From Trametes villosa (Eukaryota > Basidiomycota > Agaricomycetes > Polyporales > Polyporaceae): DNA of 64,000 bases. This document shows, piece after piece, positions 1 to 10,850 of the stretch. The stretch is taken from positions 2,814,001 through 2,878,000 of the forward strand of contig PUDQ02000001.1 of NCBI GenBank assembly GCA_002964805.2. Reading direction: 5' to 3'. Position numbers and translations under genes: made by a program. The notes beneath the pieces are model-generated. The model was not told where the DNA came from and searched no databases. It was given only the letters and a program-made list of their open reading frames with translations. How positions within the stretch are numbered: position 1 is the stretch's first letter; the number at the start of each line of letters is the position of its first letter.

Positions 1-521
1 ATGTGTGCTTCTGAGACTCCCTAGCGTGCCGTTTGATCTGGCCTTCCGACAGATGAGGATGTCCTAGAAGGTGGTAGTATGCGGAGAAGCCGCCTGACCT
101 GCTATAATCTTAATCCACTTGATGAGCGGTCTGCAGAGGTAGACGATGTTGGTAGACGTTGCGGACAGGGGGCCATCTTCGAGCCAGAACATCTTGTCCA
201 CGCCATGATGCTACGAGGCGTCAGGGAGTGCACATGTTGTCCTGGAGAGCAGCGCACCTTGAGGAGCGCGACTTCAGTCACTAGACCCAAAGGCCCTGCA
301 AGCGTAGAGTCAAGGACGAGGGTCTTCGCGCCATTAACCTAAGGCAAGTTGCACTTCAAAAGTGCCGAGGTGTAACAGTGTCGTGAACATACGGAGTTAA
401 GCGAATCAATGAGAGCCTTTCGAGCGAGCTCCTTCAGCACGGAGACGTCAAGCAGCGCTTCGGTGCCCGTGTCCGCCTTGGACGCCGCTGTCTCGGACGG
501 GGGAACAGAGCTTGCAGCCAT
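1..521 (-). CDS. VPS33: Vacuolar protein sorting protein 33 (Sec1/Munc18 family), 5' part only
   Basis: The N-terminal part of a Sec1/Munc18 protein of the VPS33 type, which acts in the HOPS/CORVET tethering complexes and binds SNAREs during fusion with vacuoles and endosomes. Exons read on the minus strand are 521-393, 338-258, 210-99 and 42 to beyond position 1, each bounded by GT-AG introns. The spliced protein starts MAASSVPPSE, then carries KTLVLDSTLAGPLG and GVDKMFWLEDGP followed by TSTNIVYLCRPLIKWIKII, which match the conserved N-terminal region of VPS33. The start at 521 is the first Met in frame with this region. The gene runs off the window edge, so most of the Sec1 domain is not visible. 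Family identity is from recalled motifs and is quite secure; the exon 4 junction is inferred. Confidence 0.85.
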
Positions 522-1105
522 AGCACTCGTAGATGGCGCACTGGCGAGGGAGACGAGATACACAGAAGCCAGGCGAGGTCTACAGACAACTAATATGTGG
601 AGAGCCTGAGGTGGTGGTGGCCCGCAAGAGAGCGCATCATGGCGCCCAATTGACGGCGCGGGGGCGGCGGACCGCGCGACGCGTCGCGCTGCGCGTCTAG
701 GGCCCATTCGGCGCGCGTCCTGCTGGTTTGCCACAGACGCGCATGGTGCATGCTCATCTTAAATTGCAACGCATAATGACATCCTAGTAGTTTGCCGTAT
801 AGGATAGCACAAGGAAGTCGCACGCAGTAATGGAGAAACGCAATGAAAGATAGCGGTCACGACTGAGATACGATATGATTCCAGACTCGGATCTGCTGGG
901 TTATACATGACTCGGGACAACGCAGAGACGAGCAGACAAATATACAGCGGGAGAGGGGTCCACGAGATGCGTATGAAGCTGCATTGGCAGTGTCAAGATA
1001 GGGAGTCGAAGTCCAAGGACTGGGGGCGAGCGTCGCGCATTGCCAAGCCGCCGCAGTCAGCAGTAGTCGCAGAGATGCGACACCCGACAACTCGACGCAT
1101 CGCGT

Positions 1106-1544
1106 TCACTATGGCCAAGTGTCGAGTCAGTGACATCCAGTACTCCAGAACAGAACAGCTCACGCAATGGCCGCTTTGAGCCATCAAGGTCGCCGCCTTC
1201 TCTTTGGCGGCCTTCTTTGACTCGCCAGTCGCCGCGAACGTCTCCAGTCGCTCGTCGTTATCTAAGCGACAGTAAAACCCTACCCTCGCATATTGGACAG
1301 TGGACTACTCACATACGGGGACCGCCTGGAAGAGGGGGACGTGGTCCTTACCCCCAACCCGCTCGACTTCCCATACCAGTCTAATACCCGCCCATTCGTT
1401 CACCTGCGGGAGGTACCCCCACATTGGGTGCGGTGGGCTGAACTGGTGATTTCCGACTCGATCCATGAAGGAGTTCATAACGATCATGGTAGGTGCGGGT
1501 TGGTACGGCGGGAGGGGTTCGAAATCAGCTTGAGTGGGGGGCAT
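1106..1544 (-). CDS. Small protein with one double-stranded RNA-binding motif
   Basis: A small spliced gene encoding a single dsRNA-binding motif. Minus-strand exons are about 1544-1313, 1261-1164 and 1108-1106. The first intron (1312-1262) has a perfect GTGAGT donor, and the second (1163-1109) ends CCATAG and is followed directly by TGA, so the last exon contributes only the stop codon. The joined product has VNEWAGIRLVWEVERVGG, then HVPLFQAVPVYNDERLETFA and then TGESKKAAKEKAATLMA, the usual beta-sheet followed by the basic KKxAK helix of this fold. The shown start is the first Met of the exon (MPPTQADF); an AG acceptor just upstream suggests another 5' exon that I could not fix. Basidiomycetes have many such proteins of unknown role. 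The domain is likely and the full gene model is tentative. Confidence 0.6.
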
Positions 1545-2199
1545 GAGTCCTTCGGCCTCTACAACGCAGCTATATGTGAGCTCCGGCGAGGGCGCGGAAT
1601 TTCTAGAATACGCCCACCAAACCACACAGAAACGTTTGCGCACCCCGTCACAGGCGGCCCAGAACGTTGGAGCTCCTGCCAATACGAGAGATCCACCGTT
1701 CGCGATATCGCTTCCGAACCCGCACCCGGAAGCGCAGCCGCCCTTCGGGGCTGCAGGACGCCAACGATTGGGACGCGAACACGATGACGGGAGGGCACCC
1801 GCTGACCCCGACCTCGTGTAAACCTAAATCAGCGGTGGTCTGCTTGGCCGGAGTCGCGAGGAATTCCAAGGATAGCTGGGAGAAGGCGGCCTCGCCGTGC
1901 AAATGAAGTGTCAGAATGGCTGTTCGCAGGCCGCATGACCTACCCATGAGAACCATTGCTGAATCTGATAGAGACTATCATTGCCGGCGGATACCCGGCC
2001 AAGGGCTGCTGCAGCACGACAGACCCGCAGATTTGGGCTTCGGTATGGCCGCTGTGAGGTGCAGATGTGGTGACCAGCAAGAAGTGATGCATTGTACGAT
2101 GTGTAGAGTCCAAAATGCAGATGATTACAATATATTCTGCGACAGAACGTTAGTACCGCCCTTTCCTGAACAAACGGTGACATACGGACATACGGTGGC
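1545..2199. other. Gap between dsRBM gene and NTE1 3' end
   Basis: Holds the NTE1 3' flank and probably the missing 5' exon(s) and promoter of the dsRNA-binding gene. Open frames exist on both strands but none has recognisable domains or convincing splice sites. Confidence 0.4.
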
Positions 2200-5100
2200 C
2201 TAGATCGAATTCCGGCGGGCACTCCGGCCCCTCGTCCTCCCACTCGCCGGCTTGCTCGCCTCGCCCACGAACGCCGACGGCAGACGACCTTCCGCATCGA
2301 ACTTCTCGAGGAACGCCAATGCGGCGTGGTACCCCTTCTTCTGTATCTCCTCGAACTTACCAAACTGCAGGGTGCCGTACTGCCCCCGTGCGTCCGACGT
2401 CAGCCCTTCGCTGTCCGCATCCGCGCGAAGACACGCACCTCTTGCACCGGCATCTGCATGTACAGACATCCACGCGCGACCTTGGCGTCCTCGAGAGTCT
2501 TCACACTCGACACACTGCGGAGCACGTCAGCGGGCACTTGAGGGCGATCACAAGTCCGTGACCACATACTATGCTAGGCGCTGCTGCAGCTCGGTAATGG
2601 CGGGGATGCTGCGCGCGTTCGAGAAAGGATTCCAGCGGTTGATGAAGAGCCACACCCCGGAGACTGAATCGCCGAAATTCCGGGGCGAGTTATCGTCGAT
2701 CTACCGCAGCACCAGTGAGTGTGACGATACGGACATGGGAAGCAATGCACCTACCGAACCAACGTCGGACGCAATGACAGCGCTTGCGCCCATGGTCATC
2801 ATGGCAGATACCTTGGGAAAGTTCAGGGTCGGGCACGACGTGAAGAACCAACGGAGGACTCACCGGTAGGTTATCCACTGCATGGGCGGGGATCCGTTAG
2901 CGAAGTCATACAGGGAAGGTCACTGTAACGTACCGTATCCTCCGTCGACTAGCATATTGCCGTTGTCGCACAGAGGCGGGAGCAAGCCCACGAGCGTCAT
3001 CGAGGCGCCTTGAGAAAACGTCGTCAAATTCGGCCCCGTTAAAGACACGATGCGATGCCAAGGGCGACACTTACGAATGAACCTCCACGCGTATCCCGTC
3101 TCGTGGATCTCCATATGGGATGCGTTGATGTTGGTCGAATTACAGAAGAATGGCAACCACATATCCTCAATGTGCAGGTCGTAGAATGCCTAGCCAACAG
3201 GTCAGTCCCGATGTGCGGCAAGCTGTACGTTATGAGCTGACCTTGTATATCGACCGGTTGAACTCGTGGCCCTGTATTACCCTCGTAAGCGCGAGCGGCA
3301 GGGAGGGAAGTCCGGGTTGCGGCTTACCGTGGTGTACGCAACAATAGGATAAGTGACGTCGGATAGCATTCTCCAGATGTTGCCCATTCGTCCACTGAAC
3401 TGCTTGGCGCGGCCAGAGCTGGAGATGATGTCCCCTTCACGAGCGTACAGGCCGCCAATGAAGGCGCCTATGCTAGTACCTACAGGAAATGCTCAGCCTG
3501 GATAAGCTTCCACTGGAGTTGGTTCGCGACCCACCGCCGATGTGATCGACAGGAATGCCGTAATCCTCCAGCGCTCGCAACACGCCCTGTACCGCGTTAA
3601 TTCGCCAGTCCTCACGAGTGGATGCCGCAGCGACCTACCAAATGCGAGATACCCCGAGCACCGCCGCCCCCAAGGACCAGCCCGATCGACTTTCCGCATA
3701 TCCTCCGCGCCAACCGCGCGAAGTCGCTCGTGTGTGGTGGACGCTGCGGTCGAGGGTCCGATCGTGCCCCACGGTACTTCTGGATCTCACTCTGGACCCT
3801 GTCCTTCATCTTCTTCAGCGCGATGACTGCTGCAGGATCCTGCGGCGCAGCGTGCGCGCGAGGAACGGACGGGTTGATGCCCTGCAGAATGGTGAGCATG
3901 TGCGCCGTGAAGAAATGCGAAGGGACGTACGGGTAGCTCGATGTGAATATGTCGATGTACCCAAGGTCGGAGCTGTGCTAAGGTCTGAGTTTGACCCCAT
4001 GCACGAACACGAGATAACCTACCTTCAACCATTCTCGTGTTGAGCCTGGGACGACGGAACGATCAGGATGAAGCAGCACCAGCTCCTTCCTCGCCGTCGT
4101 CTTCAGCGAGAGCAGCAGACGCTCATACTCGCCGATGCTGGGATCGTCGCCCATGCCTACCACCATAACGCTGTCCGCCTACACAAACGCCATAAAGTCA
4201 AAAGGTAGCGCATATACGCAGCTCGACAACCACCCGTACCTGCCGGATGCACGTCTGCGTCCACGAGCTGCTCACGGCCGAGTCCGCGACGTACAGCACG
4301 ATGCGGTACTTCTGCTCCTGCTCCGCGAGCCAGCCCGCGGCCTTGAGCTTGCCCATGCGCGTGAACGCGTGCCGGCCGAGGTGGTCCGAGACGGACGCCT
4401 GGTTCAGGAACGCGGTCGGCGCGCCGATGCCCTCGAGCGCCGCGTGCAGCTTGCGCGCGAACGCGTCCGTGGGGATGTTGCGCGAGACGGGCAGGATCGC
4501 GACGTTCTTGAGGTTGATGTTCCCGCTCGCGCGCTCGGCGGACATGTGCTTCGTCGAGGTGTCGAGCTCACTGCGGACGCGGGAGGCGATCATTCGAAGG
4601 AGCCTATGTATCAATTATGGTCAGCCTCTACTCAGTCTGTGTGGTGGAGGTTACGAACTGTGCGGTTGTCCGTGGATTACTGTGTGGGCTGATCAGTATC
4701 CACCAGCGACGACATACTTTCCACACCATACTTACCGAGAAGAGATCGCATTGAACAACGTCTGCGGCATCCGAATGAGCTCCGTGTCACGAATCGCATG
4801 CACCGTGTTCCTGCGTGGTGAGCTCGTGATCACATCGAGCTCCCCGACCGTGTCTCCCTGCCCGTACTCCGCCGTGATCGTGATCGCGCCGTTCTCCTTC
4901 TCCGTGATAGCGCGAAGACGTCCGTTGATGACGATGTAGAAGCTGTCGCTGTCGTCCTCGGGCCGCCATAGGACCTGTCCTGCATCTACCTGGACCCAGT
5001 CAAGCGAGCCGTCGATGTGAAGGACTGCAAAAGAGTCTCGTAAGCGACTAAAAGACTTCGTCAAAGTACCTGTACATACCAATAGGCGAGAGGAGGGAAA

Positions 5101-7791
5101 TGAGGCGCTTGGCCAGAGTCAACAGCACGATGGGCCTCCGCTCAAGCAAGCGCTCCAGAGCGGGAGACGGGAGGTAGCCGACGTACGTATCCGTCTTCGC
5201 CACGATGTCGACGTACGAGGCGGTTTGGCATAGGGAAGCTGTACGAATGAACGTTAGTACGGCACCGCGACACTACATAGTCTCACAGCTTACAGAGGTA
5301 CCCGGCAATGCCTCCAGGCTTGACGGTGAACAGGGGCTTCTGCGACTTGTCCTTGTGGCTTCCCTGAGTTGCATGCCCTGCCTGACTCGGTTGAGGCCTG
5401 CCGCTAAACGAGTACTCCGAGCGTGATGAGGAACGTTCCCTGTCATGGGGGACATCCTGCTTCTTGGTCTTGTCGCTCTGGCCCGAGTGGTCCTCGACGG
5501 GCAGGATCATGTCGAGGAAGCCGTCGATGACGTAGAAGAGACCTGGCAGATACAATCAGCTAACGTTCCTTCACCGAAAACTAGAACGACCCACCTGTAT
5601 TCCTCTCCCCAGCCTTGGCTAGGATCGACCCAGCGGGGAAGAACAAGATCTCGACCTCGTTATCCAGATTGCTGATATACCCGTCCGCAAACACCGACGA
5701 CGAGCTCTCCGTCCTGCTGCTCGACGCATCGTCCCCCAGCTCCAGCAGCGACAGCGACCCAAACGACGACCGGAACGCGCCGGCGCCGGGGCTCACCCCC
5801 GGCCGCGGCGACCGCCCGCGCTCGCTCGGCAGCACCGCGGGCGACGCCTCGACGGACTCCTCCCCGCTCAGCGGCGGCTGGATGAGCCCGATCGACTTCG
5901 CGACGCACGACATCACCTCCTCGCGCAGGTCGAACTCGTCCGCGGTGAGCCGCTGCACCTCGGCGTGCTCCGGCCGCGGCGTCGGCATCGGCATCACGAA
6001 CGTGCTGAATGTGCGCGCGAGCGGGCGCGGGCCCTCACTGTTGTGCCCCGCGGAGGTGAGCAGGTCGCCGGCCTGCACGAAGTGCCGCGAGCCGTGCGTC
6101 TTGAAGGGCGTCACGGGCGAGTACCGCGTGCCGGCGGCGACGCCCGTAGGCTTTGCGGTCGGGGCGGCGTTGGGGGCTTTTGCTTTGAGGCCATCGAGCA
6201 GGGAGGATTTCGAGGTGGTCTGTGAGGAGGCGTAGCTAAAGTAGTCCCCATCCGAGTCGGAGTCGCTCGATATTGAGACACCGTCGAAGCGCTGGCGGAG
6301 TTGCCTCAGGCCTCCTTCGTAGAATGACTGCGGTAGAGGATGGCAAGCGATGTCGTTGATAGCCTTCTCGGTCCGGAGAACCTCAGTAGTGAGTCCCAGA
6401 TAGTTGTGTGCCGCGTTGAACGTGACGCGGGAGAAGCGCGTGAGGATGACTGTATATTCAGGCGGCATCCCCGGTCAACCTTCGTTCTGATGACAATCTG
6501 AACACACTTGCCTTGGACAATATGCGCAGCCGCCTTGGGGAACTTCTTAGTCAAGCGTCGGAATGCCTCAGCCGGGATAACGGCGAGAGTGCTGTCTTCC
6601 GCTGCCCGAGCGACGACACTGTAGTGATTCTGTCTTCCACCAGAGGAAGTGGTCGTCTGGGTGCGAGTCGAAGACGGCATGCCACCGGACGGTATCCTAG
6701 GAGTCCGTGTTTCCCGAGAGGCGGACCGGCCGCGAGGTGAGCCCAAGTCAACGCCATGTACAGTCGATCCAGAAGAAGAGACAGATCTGCTGCGAGGGCG
6801 ACGACCTGTGAGAGAACTGAGATCGAGCTGGCTGACATCGGAGTCCGAGCGCCGCGCCCTCGTCCTGAGCGGGGGATTGGCTGAGGCGGACCTGCTGCGC
6901 GGGGACAGTTGTTCGTCCGGCCTATCGCCATCTTGCCAACTCATCTTCACATTCTCCGTGAAGAGACTAAGGATAGTGAACAGGCTGGACAGGGTGCCTC
7001 CGGAGCCAACTTGGTTCAACAGCTGGTACCCGTTCATATCCTCCTCATCCCAAGAGCCGCTCTGGCCGAGCGTGGAAGGCAGACCCGTCTGAGCATACAG
7101 TTGTACGTTTCCGTCGATGACGCAGTAGAAGCTCTTGTCCTGGTCAAGGGAGAGTGTGTCGCCAGCAATGAGGCGCCTTGTTTGGAGGTGCCTGGCAAGT
7201 TCATGGAAGACCTGGACGCCTCTCGTAAGTAAAGCATGGGTCTTGATAAGAAGTGTTTACTGACAGGTTTCTCCAAGAACCCGAATACGCGTACTGCCTG
7301 GAGGAAATCGTCCAAGTAGTTGTGGAATGCGGGGGGCTGCTCCGGAGTATTCACGTCGGGATGCAGTTCTTGGGCGTCTGCTTTGAGTAAGGGCGGCTCC
7401 TTCAACTGCGTGTATTTGTTGAGGTAGCGAAAGCGAATCCAGTAGTTGAGAGCAACAGCAAATGCGACGAATAGCAATGCGAACGACCAGAAGTTCAGCT
7501 ACCGATGGCGTTGACTAGGTAAGAGGCCTGGTAAGTGATGAGGCAAAGAAGTCGGGACTGTACCGTCAATGTCATGGAATACGATAGAACGGTGTATATG
7601 AACCGCGGAACAGAGATTGTAGCAAAAGCGACGAGTGCTTTAATCCATGACAATATCCACACTGTTGAATGGTCAGTCGTGGTAGTATGAGCGCGAGTTT
7701 CTGCAGACTCACAGATGACCCAAAAGAAGGCAGAAAAGAGCAAGATGAGGGGGTGCCTGTCATCCGTAGCTACGCCTTCAATGGTCTCCAT
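2200..7791 (-). CDS. NTE1: Lysophospholipase NTE1 (patatin-like, cyclic-nucleotide-binding domains)
   Basis: Neuropathy-target-esterase-type lysophospholipase of the endoplasmic reticulum, which deacylates phosphatidylcholine and lysophosphatidylcholine. The start at 7791 (METIEGVA) leads into hydrophobic segments that form membrane anchors (7791-7440). A first cyclic-nucleotide-binding fold follows (about 7290-6930, including [19 protein letters not shown]), then a long Ser/Arg-rich linker, a second fold split around 5550-5300 and a third at 5082-4740 ([21 protein letters not shown]). The patatin domain carries the oxyanion loop [15 protein letters not shown] near 3690-3640, the nucleophile motif GTSIG at 3480-3466 and the catalytic Asp in VDGGYG at 2946-2944. 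The C-terminus reads [16 protein letters not shown], typical of NTE1, and stops at 2200. The gene is split by many short introns. Identity is secure; individual junctions were not all resolved. Confidence 0.93.
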
Positions 7792-8364
7792 AATGGAAAG
7801 AGTAAAGCAGAGACCAGCGAGATGTTCGGGGCGAAGCTAGACAGATGAACGAGGCAAGGCGGACGAGAGAGTATTCGTTTGCGCTCTCGAAGGCCGTAGA
7901 GGCACGTCCATCGATTAGACGCCCACGAGTCGGCTCAAGGAACCCACGTGAATAGACGTCATCGATCCCTTTCAGGCGCCCATCTCAGGAATTCGCCGGG
8001 CACTTCTCAGACTCCCTCCATCTCCTAGAACTTGCTGTAGCTAGCTTGCACAACTCTTTGGAGAGGAACACTATAATGCTTGCTGCCATACACGACTTAT
8101 CTTTGTCTTTGTCACCGTGTAGTGCTGGATCTCTTCAGCTTCAGAAAGCCTGTACACTAAACGTGTCTATTACTCGAGAATCTGTCGAGATTGATTGATG
8201 ATCTCATCTTTACCTGATTTACCGCAATACAATGCGTGGTATACTGCTGCGCTCGATGATCACTACATTGTAATGCCTTTGATTTAGGCCTCTACTTGTC
8301 CGACACCGCCAGAGCAAGTGAGGAAGTCTATATCCCCTCGCCAAGCTCCAGACATCGTGCCAAC
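7792..8364. promoter_or_regulatory. Divergent promoter region NTE1 / DUF6535 gene
   Basis: A 570 bp spacer between two genes transcribed away from each other, so it must hold both promoters. No clear TATA box or other specific site could be assigned. Confidence 0.4.
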
Positions 8365-10628
8365 ATGCCCACAGTGCGTTCTCCGCTGTTCTGGCTGTTT
8401 GACAGGACCGCTGTGTATCACGAAGCCCCTAACAACCTCTTCAATGTAGCCAAAAGATACGCCTGAACACGCTAGTGAGGCAGCTTGGGCAGAACACGCC
8501 AAGAAGGCGAACGAAGCCTACACCCTGAAGCTTTCCCAATGGGACGCGGAGCTCGACTCCTTCCTCTTCGTCGTAAGCACAACGGCCGACTGAGTACTTA
8601 GGCATGCTCAATGGCTCACGTACCTCCGTTTGCAGTCAGCGTTGCTAGCAGGAGTAACCGCAGCCATCGTTGCGATCACGTACCCCGCCTTGACACCGTC
8701 CTACCCAGACGCGTCCCTACTCCTCCTTGCCCAGATTTCAGCACAGTTAAGCAGCTTTGCGGTTAACCCAACCTTTGCAAACTCGACACAACCTGCGTTA
8801 ACAGCCCCGGACGCCATTGCTGCCTCCACCCAAGGGGTGTCCGTCGCGATCATCCTCGTGAACCTGCTCCTGTCAGTTAGCCTGGTTATCAGCATCGGTA
8901 TCGTCTCCGTCTGCATCCGGTGCAAGCAATGGCTGCGCCACCTTGACAAAGATCTGCATGGTGACTCCTGGGAGACCCAGCTTATTCGCCAACAACGCCG
9001 AGACGGGATCTATAGGTGGAACATCCCCGGCATCATCCTCAACATTCCATCCGCGATGGACTGGGGGATCGAGACGTTCCTCCTCGGCCTCCTCATTCTG
9101 CTCTGGACGTACCACCCTGCCGTCGCCGTCATCCCAACGCTGCTCGTAGCCGCTCTCATATCCTTTCTGGGAATCACGATGTTCCTGCCGACCCTCTTCC
9201 CAGAATGCCCGTATGTCTCTCCCCACTCCATCCGGCTCTGGACGACCTCCCAGAAGAGGGCGCGTTCCAGCGCGGTGCTCCGCGCCTTCCTCGCTCTCTG
9301 CACCCGCACGCTGCGGCCCCTCTTCCCTCATTCGCCGTGGCACTCACCGGCGAAGGACGCCTCCCCCACCGAACCCTGCTACGACTTCCGTACCTGGCCA
9401 CAGCGCGAGCGCGAGCAGATGCTGCAGAAGAGCGACGTCCTGCGCGTCAGCATGCTCCTCACGTCGTACTACAACTTCAACGACACCGCTATGCTCAAGA
9501 CCGCGCGGGTCTGCCTCCGCTCTCTCCCCCTCCGGCTGCACATTGACTTCTGCGACGTCCTGTGGAAGCGGCGGAGTACCCTGTATGGGAGGCGCACCTC
9601 GCTGCTCTGGTACCCCTCGGATGGACACACCCGACTCGCGTTGCATCTCTTGGACTTGGAGGCCCTGAGCAGGCTGAAGGAGCCCGTCGCCGATGAGGAC
9701 TGTGACACCGCCTGCCACCTACTTCAACGCACGCTCCGCATCGGAGAAACACCATTCCAAAAGGGGAAGCAAGACGAGCTCTTTTTCCCTACCGTAGCAC
9801 GATTCATCCAACACGATTGTCCCTGCGACGCTAGCTCTCTCGCTCTCGCCCTCCTTCGCAATACCCTCGAGCGACCCGCTTTCTCACGTCTTGGGTTCTC
9901 GGCAGGGAGTATCGAGGGTAAGCATCGTTGTCTCGCCACTTCATATCGAGCTCCGTTCTAACGTGTGACGGATAGTAATCAAGAGCTTATGCACTGTCGC
10001 CTATCGACGGCCTACCGTCTCATCAGAAGTCCCTCAATCCTGCGTGTCATACTTCCTCTCCTGTGCGCTGGCCCTACGCGCATCCTCTGCGGAGGGGACC
10101 CCGTGGTGGACATACCCGGCTGTCCACGAGCATACCAAGAGTCTCATTACGTCCCTCGAAGCGTTCCTCACAACACCGCTCTGGCGCGCCTGGGCTTTGG
10201 ACTGTCCGGCACTCCGCCACTACGTCGCCCTCCTCCGACTGCTAGCGGAGACCCCCACGATCAAAGTCCCTGACGTCCTAGGGATGACCGTGGTATCCCC
10301 GTCGCTCGTCAACACTTTCAGTATCGTGGCACAGTCGATCGATAGTTGTGCACCTGTGCTATCCTCTCCTGACTCGCTAGATGCGGGTTGGCTCGACCTT
10401 CGGACAGAGATGCTCAGCTATACGGCTGAGCTGGAGCGTATCGTGTCTCCGCCGCCACATCCACTCGCAGGTGCAATCATCGCCCGTCCAGGTGCGTGCT
10501 CTTCTGGTGATGGGTGTGGCCCAGTACTAGTACCCTGACAACATACAACAGCTGTAGTACGTGCAGTTCCACTGAACGGCAGCCAGGGGGCCGGCAAAGC
10601 GGTTTTCGGCAGAGGCTACAACGTCTAG
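8365..10628 (+). CDS. DUF6535-family membrane protein
   Basis: A fungal multi-pass membrane protein with an N-terminal DUF6535 domain, of unknown function. Exons are 8365-8373, 8450-8572, 8636-9917, 9976-10491 and 10552-10628, giving 668 residues in a continuous frame. The first exon is a 9 nt mini-exon (MPT). The domain signature is a Trp-containing amphipathic lead (EAYTLKLSQWDAELDSFLFV) followed by a hydrophobic segment (SALLAGVTAAIVAITYPAL), an exposed loop of about 50 residues, a second hydrophobic segment (VSVAIILVNLLLSVSLVISI) and two more around WGIETFLLGLLILLW and LLVAALISFLGITMFLP. The remaining 440 residues look soluble and show no domain I know. DUF6535 genes are numerous in Agaricomycetes and largely confined to them. 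Start and splice sites all keep frame, so the model is good; the function is unknown. Confidence 0.78.
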
Positions 10629-10850
10629 CAAGGGCCAAATGTGCATTGCGATCAGGGGCATTGTGCAGACGGACGCGCAGGGGTGACGTCGCTAGGATCC
10701 AGCATCTGCAATACCTCATGTACCACTGGCTCAACGGATTCCCTCCGACTTGTAAGCTCCATATACTTTAGTGTACTCTTCTATCCACAATGAGAGAGAA
10801 AATGCGATTCCTCCAAACGCCATACATACAAAAACGAATGTTGTCTACGA

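Noticed and set aside
1293..1787. A 164-codon plus-strand frame
   Set aside because: It is antisense to the dsRNA-binding exon, which is better supported by splice signals and domain sequence.
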